Of a DNA stretch of 64,000 bases, positions 28,958-39,425 are shown piece after piece (the first letter of the stretch is position 1; every line of letters begins with the position of its first letter). Under the pieces are notes generated by a model that was given only the letters and a program-made list of their open reading frames with translations, had not been told where the DNA came from and did not search any database. Source of the DNA: an uncultured Pelagibacteraceae bacterium (GTDB lineage: Bacteria; Pseudomonadota; Alphaproteobacteria; Pelagibacterales; Pelagibacteraceae); contig CACKYY010000003.1 of the NCBI GenBank assembly GCA_902604525.1, forward strand, positions 1 to 64,000, written 5' to 3'. The position numbers and the translations under genes are program-made.

Positions 28958-30559
28958 CTAAAGGCTAGCAGGAGCGTTATCTTTGTAGAGTTTGTAATCC
29001 AAGCTATCGATCAGCGCTTTAAAAGATGCATCAATGATATTTGGCGAAACTCCTATAGTAAACCAATTTAATCCTTTAGAGTCTGTGCTTTCAATACTAA
29101 CTCTAGTTACCGCCTCAGTTCCTGTATTTAAAATTCTTACCTTATAATCAACTAATCTTAAATCTTTTAAATATTCAGAATACTTATCTAGTTTATTTAC
29201 GTTTTTTCTAATTGCGTTATCTAAAGCATTAACTGGTCCATTTCCTTCTCCTTCACATAATATCTTTTGGCCATCTACTTCTAATTTAGCTTTAGCATGA
29301 GAAATAATTTCTCCCGATTTGTCTTTTTTAACAGAAACATCATATTCATTAATTGAAATATATCTTGGTATGTCACCCATCAATCTTCTTGCTAGTAATT
29401 CAAAAGAAGCATCTGCGCCATCGTAGCTATATCCTATAAACTCCCTATCTTTTACCTCTTCAAGAAGTTTTTTTATTTTAGGATCATTTTTCTCTACCTT
29501 TATACCTATAGAATTTAATCTAGACATAATATTAGACTGTCCTGATTGATCTGAGACAACTATATTTCTCGAGTTTCCTACCTCTTCAGGATTAATGTGT
29601 TCATAAGTTTTTGGATCTTTTTGAACAGCAGAAACATGCATTCCTCCCTTGTGAGAAAAGGCTGATGCACCAACATATGGTAAATGTTTATTAGGTTTGC
29701 GATTGAGTAATTCATCTAACAACCTTGAGCATTGTGTTAAATTTTTCAAATTTTCGCGTTTAATATTAAGTTTATAATTTTTATAAAAATCTTTTTTTAA
29801 AAACAAGGTTGGAATCAGAGATGTTAAGTTTGCATTACCACATCTTTCCCCTAGCCCATTTATAGTTCCCTGGACTTGTCTCACACCAGCTTGAACTGCA
29901 GTTAAACTATTTGCAACGGCATTTTCTGTATCATTATGAGCATGAATTCCTAAATTTTTTCCTGGTATATGTTTTGTAACTTCCAAAACAATTTTTTCAA
30001 TCTCATGAGGAAGTGTTCCTCCATTTGTATCACATAAAACAATCCATCTTGCTCCATTTTCATAAGCAGATTTTAAGCAAGCAAGCGCATATTCAGAATT
30101 TGCTTTATATCCATCAAAAAAATGTTCAGCATCAAACATAAATTCTTTGCCTGATTTAACGATATGTTTAGCACTGTCGCTAATATTGGTAAGATTTTCC
30201 TGATTTGATATACCAAGGGCTACGTCAACTTGAAAATCCCAAGATTTACCAAACAAGCAAATTGATGAACTTTTCGAATTAATTAATGAGGATAACATGG
30301 GGTCATTTTCAGCACTATACTCTGATTTTTTTGTCATACCAAAAGCAGTTAAATTAGCTGATTTAAAATTGTGATCTTTGTTAAAAAATTCTGTATCAGT
30401 TGGGTTTGCACCAGGCCAACCTCCTTCAATATAATCAACACCAAGCTTATCTAAAGCAGAAGAAATTTTCTCTTTATCATCAATTGAAAAATCTACACCT
30501 TGGGTTTGTGCTCCATCACGAAGAGTGGTATCAAATATATATAGCTGATCTTTACTCAT
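28958..30559 (-). CDS. cimA: (R)-citramalate synthase (LeuA-like)
   Basis: IFDTTLRDGAQTQGVDFSIDDK, YIEGGWPGANPTD, GIHAHNDTENAVANSL, GNANLTSLIPTL. Confidence 0.9.
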   Translation of the reverse strand: MSKDQLYIFDTTLRDGAQTQGVDFSIDDKEKISSALDKLGVDYIEGGWPGANPTDTEFFNKDHNFKSANLTAFGMTKKSEYSAENDPMLSSLINSKSSSICLFGKSWDFQVDVALGISNQENLTNISDSAKHIVKSGKEFMFDAEHFFDGYKANSEYALACLKSAYENGARWIVLCDTNGGTLPHEIEKIVLEVTKHIPGKNLGIHAHNDTENAVANSLTAVQAGVRQVQGTINGLGERCGNANLTSLIPTLFLKKDFYKNYKLNIKRENLKNLTQCSRLLDELLNRKPNKHLPYVGASAFSHKGGMHVSAVQKDPKTYEHINPEEVGNSRNIVVSDQSGQSNIMSRLNSIGIKVEKNDPKIKKLLEEVKDREFIGYSYDGADASFELLARRLMGDIPRYISINEYDVSVKKDKSGEIISHAKAKLEVDGQKILCEGEGNGPVNALDNAIRKNVNKLDKYSEYLKDLRLVDYKVRILNTGTEAVTRVSIESTDSKGLNWFTIGVSPNIIDASFKALIDSLDYKLYKDNAPASL

Positions 30560-31911
30560 TTAAATTTCCACGTCGTTTTACCATCTTTATCTTCTATTAA
30601 AACACCTTTGTCTAAAAGTTCATCTCTTATTTTATCAGCTTCTTTATAGTTTTTATCTTCCCTAGCTTTATTTCTTTGCTCAATTTTATCAAAAATTTCA
30701 CCTTCATTTATTGAAAGTTTATTTTTCTTAAATTCTAACCATTTGATTTCTGTTTCATTCAATAAACCTATAAAATTACATGCAGAGATAAATAATGCTA
30801 TGTCAGTAGAATTACCTTTTTGAGCTTTCTCATATAATTTATGAAGGTTAGCAATATAACCTGGTGTATTTAAATCGTCGTAAAGTGGTTTTAGTATTTC
30901 ATCATCAACTTCTTCTTGGTGAAAATCAGACGAGTAAACATTATACCATTTACTAATTGTATTTTGACAATCATTTAAAAGTTTATCATTCCAATCTAAT
31001 GGTTGTTTGTAATGTGCACTCATTAAAGCTAATCTTAATACTTGACCACTTACCTTATTCCTAAAATCCTTTATTTTTAAAATATTTCCTTGCGATTTAG
31101 CCATTTTTTCATTCGACATTGTTATAAATGCGTTATGCAACCAATATTTTGCAAAAACTTTTGTATCGTTTGCACATCTTGATTGTGCAATTTCGTTTTC
31201 ATGATGCGGGAACAATAAGTCAATACCACCTCCATGAATATCAAACTCATTTCCAAGAAGCTTTTTTGACATAGCAGAACATTCTAAATGCCAACCAGGT
31301 CTTCCTTTGCCCCAAGGTGACTCCCAAGAAGGTTCATCATCTTTAGAAGGTTTCCATAGAACAAAATCTTGTGAATTTTTTTTGTTATCACTTACTTCTA
31401 CTCTTGAACCAGCAATTAATTCATCAAGATTTTTATTTGAAAGTTTTCCATAATCTTTAAATTTATTTACTTCAAAATACACATGCTGATTTTTCTCATA
31501 AGCAAATCCTTTTTTTGTTAAATCAGAAATCATTTCAATCATTATATCAATATGCTCTGTTGCTTTGGGTTGATGTGTGGGGATATCGCAATTTAAGTAA
31601 TTACAATCTTCATCAAAACTCTTAATAACAGTATTGGTCAAATCAGAAATTGAAATATTTTTTTCCTTAGATGAATTAATAATTTTATCATCAACGTCAG
31701 TTATATTTCTAACATAAGTAACTTTTGGATATTTTTTTTTAAATATTTTAAAAAGAATATCAAAAACAACAATTGGTCTTGCATTGCCAATATGAGGATC
31801 GTCATACACAGTCGGACCGCAAACATACATCCTAATGTTTTTTTCATCTATAGGAACAAATTTTTCTTTTTTGTTACTTAGATTATTAGTTAAAAAAATA
31901 TCATTACTCAT
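30556..31911 (-). CDS. cysS: Cysteinyl-tRNA synthetase
   Basis: MYVCGPTVYDDPHIGNARPIVVFDI (HIGH-like), GWHLECSAMS, KMAKSQGN (KMSKS-like). Confidence 0.96.
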   Translation of the reverse strand: MSNDIFLTNNLSNKKEKFVPIDEKNIRMYVCGPTVYDDPHIGNARPIVVFDILFKIFKKKYPKVTYVRNITDVDDKIINSSKEKNISISDLTNTVIKSFDEDCNYLNCDIPTHQPKATEHIDIMIEMISDLTKKGFAYEKNQHVYFEVNKFKDYGKLSNKNLDELIAGSRVEVSDNKKNSQDFVLWKPSKDDEPSWESPWGKGRPGWHLECSAMSKKLLGNEFDIHGGGIDLLFPHHENEIAQSRCANDTKVFAKYWLHNAFITMSNEKMAKSQGNILKIKDFRNKVSGQVLRLALMSAHYKQPLDWNDKLLNDCQNTISKWYNVYSSDFHQEEVDDEILKPLYDDLNTPGYIANLHKLYEKAQKGNSTDIALFISACNFIGLLNETEIKWLEFKKNKLSINEGEIFDKIEQRNKAREDKNYKEADKIRDELLDKGVLIEDKDGKTTWKFK

Positions 31912-31932
31912 GATTTTAGGAATATACTTAAA

Positions 31933-31954
31933 AAATAGATTTGTGAATCTATTT
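31933..31954 (-). terminator. AT-rich hairpin between nadE and cysS (weak terminator or attenuator)
   Basis: Minus strand AAATAGATT-CACA-AATCTATTT followed by TTT. Confidence 0.4.
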
Positions 31955-31956
31955 GA

Positions 31957-32694
31957 TTAATTTGGAATGATGCATACTGGAATTGGCTCCATTTTATGCA
32001 TATTTTGTTTTCTTATATTTTCGTATTTAGATCGATTCGGAGAATTAGGATTGGCCATAGCCTCTTCTAATTCTTCATATTTTAGACCAAGTTGACCTTC
32101 ATCAGTTCTGCCATCATCCCACAAACCATCAGTTGGTGCAGCTTCAATAATTTCTTTAAGAATACCAAGTTCTTTTCCTAGTTCCCAAATTTGAGTTTTA
32201 TTACAGTCTGCGATTGGTGAAATATCAACTCCACCATCTCCATATTTTGTGTAAAATCCTACACCAAAATCTTCGACTTTATTTCCAGTTCCTACAACAA
32301 TTCCCTTATTAGCTGCAGCTACTTGGTAAAGAGTTGTCATTCTTAATCTTGCTCTAGAATTTGCCATTCCGTGTTCGTTATCAAATTTAGATAAACTGGC
32401 ACTAAAAGCTAGAAATAATTCATCTAAATTAACTGTATGTCCTTCAACATTTTTAAAATTTTTTACCAGCCATTCTTGATGTTTTAAACTTAAATCATGT
32501 TGGTGTGATTTTTGTTTAATGGGCATGGACAAAACAATTGTTCTTAAACCTGTCATAGCACTTAATGTACTAGATACAGAGGAGTCTATCCCACCGGAGA
32601 CACCTATAACTAAAGACTCTGCCTTAGATGGCATATTATTTGCATAATCCTTAATCCAATTAGAAATAAATTTAACTTTTTCAGATGAATTCAT
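31957..32694 (-). CDS. nadE: NAD+ synthase (ammonia-dependent type)
   Basis: LVIGVSGGIDSSVSSTL, GTGNKVEDFGVGFYTKYGDGGVDISPIADCNKTQ, PTDGLWDDGRTDEGQLG. Confidence 0.95.
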   Translation of the reverse strand: MNSSEKVKFISNWIKDYANNMPSKAESLVIGVSGGIDSSVSSTLSAMTGLRTIVLSMPIKQKSHQHDLSLKHQEWLVKNFKNVEGHTVNLDELFLAFSASLSKFDNEHGMANSRARLRMTTLYQVAAANKGIVVGTGNKVEDFGVGFYTKYGDGGVDISPIADCNKTQIWELGKELGILKEIIEAAPTDGLWDDGRTDEGQLGLKYEELEEAMANPNSPNRSKYENIRKQNMHKMEPIPVCIIPN

Positions 32695-32732
32695 AGTGTT
32701 TAGATATTAATTTTTAATGATTTTGCAATGTT

Positions 32733-34118
32733 TTAAGATGCCGCTCTATTTGCGTTTTTTGAATAAGAGCTATTCTTTTTAATCTCATCTGATATCAAAA
32801 AAGCCAATTCCAATGCCTGATTTGAATTTAATCTTGGGTCACAATGAGTATGATATCTTGAGGACAGATCTTGCTCAGATATTTTTTGAGCACCTCCTAT
32901 GCATTCTGTTACATTTTGACCAGTAAGCTCAATATGCAAACCTCCTGCATAACTTCCTTCACTTTGGTGACAAGCAAAAACATCTTTAACTTCTTTTAAA
33001 ACTCTATTGAAAGGTCTTGTTTTAAAACCTGTAACAGCTTGAATAGTATTTCCATGACATGGGTCACACGACCAAATAACATTAAGTCCCTCTTTTTTAA
33101 TTGCTCGAATAAGTTTTGGTAAATGTTTTGAAACATTATCTGCTCCAAATCTTGAAATTAATGTAATTTTACCTTTCTCATTCTTTGGGTTAATTTTATT
33201 ACATAAATTAATTAGATCATCAGCTTTTAATGTTGGTCCACATTTAATTCCAATTGGGTTTTCTATTCCTCTGCAAAATTCAACGTGTCCGCCATCTAAT
33301 TGTCTAGTTCTATCTCCAATCCAAACAAAATGAGCTGAAGTATCATGGTTTTCACCAGTAGTAGAGTCTGTCCTTGTCATAGACTCTTCAAAAGGTAACA
33401 ATAAAGCTTCATGTGATGTCCAAAAATTAACAGTATACAATCTGTTATTAAAATCTGATGTGATTCCACATGCTCTCATGAATGCTATAGCATCAGCAAT
33501 TTTATCCTCAAGATCTTTAAATTTTTTAGCTTGTGGACTTTTTTTAATATAATCTAAATTCCATAAATGTACTTTGTTTAAATCTGCAAAACCTCCTTTT
33601 GAAAAGGCTCTTATAAGATTGAGTGTTGCAGCTGACTGTGAATAAGCCTTAAATAATCTTTTTGGATCAGGAATTCTTGCTTTTTTACTAAATTCCATTC
33701 CATTAATGTTGTCTCCTAAATAACTGGGAAGCTCTACACCATTTTTTGTTTCAACTGGTGAACTTCTTGGTTTTGAAAATTGACCAGCTATTCTTCCAAG
33801 TTTCACAACTGGTAAGGAGGCTGAATATGTTAAAACTAAAGACATTTGTAACAATAGTTTAAATGTGTCTCTTATATTATCTGGATTAAATTCAGCAAAA
33901 CTTTCAGCACAATCTCCACCTTGGAGAAGAAAAGCTTTTCCATCCACAACTTCAGCAAGTTGGTCTTTTAAATGTCTAGTCTCTCCTGCAAAAACTAATG
34001 GTGGAAACGTTCCTATTTTATCCAAAACTGTATCCAATTCTTTTTTATCTGGATACTCTGGTATGTGTTTAACAGGATATTTTCTCCAACTATTTTTTTT
34101 CCAATTTTTCATATGCAA
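32733..34118 (-). CDS. 3-deoxy-7-phosphoheptulonate synthase, class II
   Basis: AFLLQGGDCAESFAEF, RIAGQFSKPRSSP, SHEALLLPFEESMTR, DPCHGNTIQ. Confidence 0.95.
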   Translation of the reverse strand: MHMKNWKKNSWRKYPVKHIPEYPDKKELDTVLDKIGTFPPLVFAGETRHLKDQLAEVVDGKAFLLQGGDCAESFAEFNPDNIRDTFKLLLQMSLVLTYSASLPVVKLGRIAGQFSKPRSSPVETKNGVELPSYLGDNINGMEFSKKARIPDPKRLFKAYSQSAATLNLIRAFSKGGFADLNKVHLWNLDYIKKSPQAKKFKDLEDKIADAIAFMRACGITSDFNNRLYTVNFWTSHEALLLPFEESMTRTDSTTGENHDTSAHFVWIGDRTRQLDGGHVEFCRGIENPIGIKCGPTLKADDLINLCNKINPKNEKGKITLISRFGADNVSKHLPKLIRAIKKEGLNVIWSCDPCHGNTIQAVTGFKTRPFNRVLKEVKDVFACHQSEGSYAGGLHIELTGQNVTECIGGAQKISEQDLSSRYHTHCDPRLNSNQALELAFLISDEIKKNSSYSKNANRAAS

Positions 34119-34147
34119 CCTGCAGGTGTTTTAGCAGAGTTTAAACT

Positions 34148-35968
34148 TTATTCAACAGTGACAGATTTAGCCAAATTTCTTGGCTTATCGATATCATAAC
34201 CTTTTTTAAGTGCAGAATAATATGCCAATTTTTGAAGAGGTATAGTTAAAAGAAAAGGCAATAAATCATCATTAGTGTTTTCCACTTCAATAGTTTCCCA
34301 AATATTTTCAGAAACAATTTCGTCTTTACTTTTGTTGGTTATTAATAAAACCTTTGCCCCTCTTGCTATTACTTCCTGCATATTCGAAATAGTTTTTTTA
34401 TAATAACTGTCTCTTGGAGCTAATACCACAACTGGCATTCCATCTTCAATCAATGCCAATGGGCCATGTTTCATCTCACCTGCAGGATAACCTTCTGCAT
34501 GGACATAAGATAATTCTTTTAATTTTAAAGCACCTTCAAGTGCAATTGGATATGAAAAACCCCTACCCAAAAACATTGAGCCTTTTGCTTCATTAAAAGT
34601 AGAAGATATAGCTTGTATATCATTATCTACTAATAAGGATTTTTCAATTAGACCTGGCAAATTCTGAAGATCTTTAATCTTTTCTTTGTAAATTTCTTTA
34701 TTAATTTCATTTCTCAAATATCCAAGTTTTAAAGCTAAAATATATAAAATTAATATTTGGCCTAAAAAAGCTTTTGTAGATGCAACACCAATTTCTGGAC
34801 CACAATGAATTGGTAATACAAAATTTGCATCTCTTGCAATTGAACTTTCAATTACATTTACAACAGCACAAGTTTTCATATTGTTTTTTTTACATAGATC
34901 TAGTGCTGCGTAAGTATCTGCTGTTTCTCCAGATTGTGAGACAAATATATATAGTTTGTCTTTTTTAAATCTATTTTTTCGATATCTAAACTCTGATGCA
35001 ATATCTATAGAAACATCAAGTTGAGTTAATTCTTCAAACCAATATTTGGCCATTAAACAGGAATGGTAAGCGGTGCCACAACCTATCAAAGTAATTGAAT
35101 TAATTTCATCAATTTTCCATGGGAAATTATATATATTTATTTCTGAATTTGGTTTGTCTACATATTCTTTAATCCCAGTTTTAACTGTATTTGGTTGTTC
35201 TTCAATTTCCTTAGCCATAAAATGTTTAAAATCACCTTTTTCATAACTAGCGTCATCTGACGAAAGTTCTAATATTTTTTTATTTATTTTTGTTCCATCC
35301 TCATTAAAGAAAAGAACTTGATCCTTTTTAATAATACAAAATTCACCATCTTCAAGATAAGTAATTTTATTTGTCATTGATTTTAATGCATAAGAATCTG
35401 AACCTAGATAATTTTCATTAGGTCCATAGCCAACAGCTAAAGGTGAGCCTCTTCTAGCTCCAACTATTAAATCAGGAATATCTTTAAAAACAATTCCTAA
35501 AGCAAAGCTTCCATGAAGTTGTTTTAATGTTTGTGTAATAGCTTCTTCTAACTCATTGGTTTTTAAATTTTCAGTAATTAAATGGACTATTACCTCTGTG
35601 TCAGTTTGAGATTTAAATACATGACCTTTTTTTATCAAATATTTTTTTAAGATTGTTGAATTTTCAATAATACCATTGTGAACAATAGAAACATTATCTG
35701 ATGAGTGTGGATGAGCATTAACACTATTTGGTACCCCGTGTGTCGCCCATCTAACATGACCAATACCAATATTGCCTTTTAAATTTTTTAAATCAAAATT
35801 TTGCTCTAGAGTATCCACTCTCCCCTCAGATTTTACCTCTTTTATCTTACCTTCAAAAAGAGTTGCTATCCCTGCAGAGTCATAACCTCTATATTCAAGC
35901 TTTTTTAATGAGCTGATAATACTTGCAGAGACTGACTTGTTGCTTGAAATTCCAATGATACCACACAT
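34148..35968 (-). CDS. glmS: Glutamine--fructose-6-phosphate aminotransferase
   Basis: MCGIIGI...KKLEYRGYDSAGIA, GHVRWATHGVPNSVNAHPH, EIGVASTKAF. Confidence 0.97.
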   Translation of the reverse strand: MCGIIGISSNKSVSASIISSLKKLEYRGYDSAGIATLFEGKIKEVKSEGRVDTLEQNFDLKNLKGNIGIGHVRWATHGVPNSVNAHPHSSDNVSIVHNGIIENSTILKKYLIKKGHVFKSQTDTEVIVHLITENLKTNELEEAITQTLKQLHGSFALGIVFKDIPDLIVGARRGSPLAVGYGPNENYLGSDSYALKSMTNKITYLEDGEFCIIKKDQVLFFNEDGTKINKKILELSSDDASYEKGDFKHFMAKEIEEQPNTVKTGIKEYVDKPNSEINIYNFPWKIDEINSITLIGCGTAYHSCLMAKYWFEELTQLDVSIDIASEFRYRKNRFKKDKLYIFVSQSGETADTYAALDLCKKNNMKTCAVVNVIESSIARDANFVLPIHCGPEIGVASTKAFLGQILILYILALKLGYLRNEINKEIYKEKIKDLQNLPGLIEKSLLVDNDIQAISSTFNEAKGSMFLGRGFSYPIALEGALKLKELSYVHAEGYPAGEMKHGPLALIEDGMPVVVLAPRDSYYKKTISNMQEVIARGAKVLLITNKSKDEIVSENIWETIEVENTNDDLLPFLLTIPLQKLAYYSALKKGYDIDKPRNLAKSVTVE

Positions 35969-35971
35969 AGT

Positions 35972-36592
35972 TTATTTTTTTCTCTTATAATTTTTGATTT
36001 CTGTTTGTAAAGATCTAGTTAGTGCTAAAGATTTTTTAGATACATTTTTTGTTATAACTGAACCTGCTCCCACAATACTTTCATTCTCAATTGTAATTGG
36101 TGCGACTAATGAAGAATTGGATCCTATAAATACTTTATCATTAATTTTTGTTTTATTTTTTTTGATACCATCATAATTACAAGTTATCGTACCAGCTCCC
36201 ACATTTACAGCTTTGCCAATTTCTGTATCGCCAATATAAGATAAATGACTTACCTTTGATTTTTTACCAACAGTACTTTTTTTAACTTCAACAAAATTTC
36301 CAATTTTAGAACCCTCTTTTAGAATTGTTTCAGGTCTTATTCGTGCATATGGACCAATCTCAACTTTGTTTTCAATTTTACAAACCTCTAGATGGGAAAA
36401 AGATTTGATTATAACATTGTTTCCAATTTTTACTTTTGGACCGAAAACAACATAAGGCTCAATAGAAACATTTTTTCCAATTTTTGTATCTTTAGAAAAG
36501 AAAATCGTCTCAGGGCCTAACATTTTAACACCTGCTTTTAAAAATTTATTTCTTAACCTAACTTGAATTTTTTGTGAATTTAATGGTTTCAT
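35972..36592 (-). CDS. GlmU C-terminal acetyltransferase domain only (left-handed beta-helix)
   Basis: LNSQKIQVRLRNKFLKAGVKMLGPETIFF linker, then RIRPETILKEGSKIGNFVEVKKSTVG, GAGTITCNYDG. 206 aa; in-frame stop directly before the ATG. Confidence 0.85.
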   Translation of the reverse strand: MKPLNSQKIQVRLRNKFLKAGVKMLGPETIFFSKDTKIGKNVSIEPYVVFGPKVKIGNNVIIKSFSHLEVCKIENKVEIGPYARIRPETILKEGSKIGNFVEVKKSTVGKKSKVSHLSYIGDTEIGKAVNVGAGTITCNYDGIKKNKTKINDKVFIGSNSSLVAPITIENESIVGAGSVITKNVSKKSLALTRSLQTEIKNYKRKK

Positions 36593-36661
36593 TTAATTTT
36601 GGTTTATATTAAGTATATAATTTAATTAATTCACAAATTATTTCTTTAAAATACTTTTATA

Positions 36662-37345
36662 ATGAAACAAAAATTCACTATTTTATTTGATCTAGATGGT
36701 ACACTAGTTGATACAGCTCCAGATTTAATGCACGCTCATAATTATGTTATGAAAAAATTTGGTTATCCAACTAAATCCACAGAAGAGATTAGAAATTTAG
36801 TTGGCAAGGGTGCGGGAGCTATGATTGGAAGATCAATTTGGGGACAAGCAAAAAAAGAATTCAGTAAGGTAAATGATGAAAAAATAAAAAAAGAAATGGT
36901 TAGAGAATTTGTTGATTTCTATGCAAAAAATATAATTAAAGAAAGTACTTTGATCACAGGGGTAAAGGAATTTTTAAAATGGTGTAAAGAACAAGACATA
37001 TCAATGGCTGTTTGTACTAATAAACAAGAGCATCTATCAAAAGATCTTTTAAAAAAAATTGGAATTTATAGTTATTTTGAATACGTTGCTGGTTCAGATA
37101 CTTTCGATTATTGTAAACCAGACCCTAGACATCTAACTTCAGTTGTAGAAATTCTAGATGGTGACTTAAAAAAAACAATAATGATTGGTGATAGCGAAAC
37201 AGATGCTAACGCTGCAAAATCTGCAGAAATTCCAATAATTTTATTACAAGATGGATACACAGAAAAAAAAATTGATGAAATTTATCATAATCACTTAATT
37301 AAAGATTTTGTCGGAATTGAAAAAATAATTTCAAATTATCTTTAA
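36662..37345 (+). CDS. HAD hydrolase, phosphoglycolate phosphatase-like
   Basis: ILFDLDGTLVDTAPDLMHAHNYV, MAVCTNKQ, KPDPRHL, MIGDSETDANAA. Confidence 0.85.
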   Translation: MKQKFTILFDLDGTLVDTAPDLMHAHNYVMKKFGYPTKSTEEIRNLVGKGAGAMIGRSIWGQAKKEFSKVNDEKIKKEMVREFVDFYAKNIIKESTLITGVKEFLKWCKEQDISMAVCTNKQEHLSKDLLKKIGIYSYFEYVAGSDTFDYCKPDPRHLTSVVEILDGDLKKTIMIGDSETDANAAKSAEIPIILLQDGYTEKKIDEIYHNHLIKDFVGIEKIISNYL

Positions 37346-37404
37346 TATTGATTAATTTTATTTTAGCATTAAAACAAAACTTACAATACTTAAGAGGTTA
37401 AAAA

Positions 37405-38301
37405 TTGCATTTTATAGATAAAGAGCCTAGTCAAAAAAGATTAGATTTTAATGAAAAATTAAAATCAAATAAAATTTTAAGAGTACCAGGTGCTTACAAC
37501 CCTCTGACTGCAAAATTAGTTGAAGAAATTGGATACGATGCAGTTTATGTTTCTGGTGGAGTAATGGCAAATGATCTTGGCTTTCCTGACATAGGGCTTA
37601 CTACTTTACAAGATGTAAGTACAAGATCTTACTTGATATCAAGAGTAACAAATCTTCCAACTATTGTTGATATTGATACAGGATTTAAATCTTGCAAAGA
37701 AACTATTGAAACATTTGAAGAATTTGGAATTACAGGAGTGCATTTAGAAGATCAAATAGAGAGAAAAAGATGTGGACATTTAGATAACAAAGAATTGATT
37801 TCAACAGAAGCAATGGTTAAAAAAATAAAAGAATGTGTTGCTGCTAAAAAAGATCCAAATTTCAAAATTATAGCAAGATCTGATGCAAAAAGTGTAGAGG
37901 GAATTGATAAAATGATTGAGAGATGTAAGGCATATGTTGATGCTGGAGCTGAGATTATTTTTCCTGAAGCTTTACAAGACGAAAAAGACTTTGAAAAAGT
38001 AAGAAAAGAACTCGATTGTTATTTATTAGCTAATATGACTGAGTTTGGAAAATCAAAATTATTTAATTACAAAGAATTAGAAAACATAGGATTTAATATC
38101 GTAATTTATCCCGTAACCACTCAAAGATTAGCAATGAAAAACGTAGAAGATGGATTAAGAGACATTTATATTAATGGACACCAGAACAACATTATAGATA
38201 AAATGCAAACTAGAAAAAGACTATATGAGCTTGTTGAGTATGAAAAATATAATTCATTAGACGAAAAAATTTACAACTTTAGTACGGAAGGACATGAATA
38301 A
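37405..38301 (+). CDS. prpB: 2-methylisocitrate lyase (TTG start)
   Basis: RVPGAYNPLTAKLVEEIGYDAVYVSGG, EDQIERKRCGHLDNKEL; TTG at 37405 preceded by AGAGG. Confidence 0.88.
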   Translation: MHFIDKEPSQKRLDFNEKLKSNKILRVPGAYNPLTAKLVEEIGYDAVYVSGGVMANDLGFPDIGLTTLQDVSTRSYLISRVTNLPTIVDIDTGFKSCKETIETFEEFGITGVHLEDQIERKRCGHLDNKELISTEAMVKKIKECVAAKKDPNFKIIARSDAKSVEGIDKMIERCKAYVDAGAEIIFPEALQDEKDFEKVRKELDCYLLANMTEFGKSKLFNYKELENIGFNIVIYPVTTQRLAMKNVEDGLRDIYINGHQNNIIDKMQTRKRLYELVEYEKYNSLDEKIYNFSTEGHE

Positions 38302-39425
38302 TGAGTGACGATATTAAAAAAGGATTGCTTGGAATTGTAGTTGATGAAACTGAAGTTTCTAAAGTTATGCCTGAAATTAATTCTCTAACCTACAGAGGTT
38401 ATGCTGCACAAGATTTATGTGAATATTGTAGATTTGAAGAAGTGGCTTACTTAATTTTAAATAAAGATCTGCCAAATACTATAGAGCTTAGAAAATTTGA
38501 AAAAGAGGAAAAAAACAACAGAGAATTATCAAAAAATTTATATGAAATAATAAAACATATGCCAAAAAAATCTCACCCTATGGATGTTGCAAGAACAGCC
38601 GTAAGTGTGATGGGATTAGAGGATAAAGAAACACAAGACTCTACACCAGAGGCAAATATGAGAAAAGCGTTAAGAATTTTTGCAAAAACTCCTACTGCCT
38701 TAGCAGCATTTTATAGAATCAGAAATGGTAAAAAAATAATCAAACCCGTAAAAACTTTAACTTTTGCTGAAAATTTCTTTTATATGTGTTTTGGTAAAGT
38801 TCCACAAAAAGAAATTGTAAAAGCATTTGATGTTTCTTTAATATTATACGCAGAACACAGTTTTAATGTTTCAACTTTTACAGCAAGAACAATTACAAGT
38901 AGTTTATCAGATATTCATGGCGCTATTACTGGAGCTATTGCAAGTTTGAAGGGACCATTGCATGGTGGAGCTAATGAAGAGGTAATGCATATGATGAATA
39001 AAATTAAAAAACCAGAAAACGCATTAAAATGGATCAATAACGCATTAAAAAATAAGGAAGTTGTGATGGGATTTGGTCATCGAGTTTATAAATCAGGTGA
39101 CTCAAGAGTTCCAACAATGAGAAAATATTTTGGAAAAGTAGCAAAACTTAAAAAAGATAAAAAATTTGAAAAAATATATGACATTGTTGAAAAAGTGATG
39201 ATCAAAGAAAAAAATATCTACCCAAATGTGGATTATCCTACCGGACCAACTTATCATTTGATGGGTTTTGAAACAGATTTTTTTACACCAATATTTGTGA
39301 TCTCAAGGATTACAGGTTGGTCAGCTCATATCATGGAGCAACATGCTGCAAATAAGCTTATTAGACCTTTAGCCAGTTATAAGGGTAATAAACATAGAAA
39401 GGTTTTACAGCTTAATCAGAGATAA
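38301..39425 (+). CDS. prpC: 2-methylcitrate synthase/citrate synthase family
   Basis: LTYRGYAAQDLCEYCRFEEVAYLIL, LHGGANEEVM, MGFGHRVYKSGDSR. Confidence 0.85.
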   Translation: MSDDIKKGLLGIVVDETEVSKVMPEINSLTYRGYAAQDLCEYCRFEEVAYLILNKDLPNTIELRKFEKEEKNNRELSKNLYEIIKHMPKKSHPMDVARTAVSVMGLEDKETQDSTPEANMRKALRIFAKTPTALAAFYRIRNGKKIIKPVKTLTFAENFFYMCFGKVPQKEIVKAFDVSLILYAEHSFNVSTFTARTITSSLSDIHGAITGAIASLKGPLHGGANEEVMHMMNKIKKPENALKWINNALKNKEVVMGFGHRVYKSGDSRVPTMRKYFGKVAKLKKDKKFEKIYDIVEKVMIKEKNIYPNVDYPTGPTYHLMGFETDFFTPIFVISRITGWSAHIMEQHAANKLIRPLASYKGNKHRKVLQLNQR

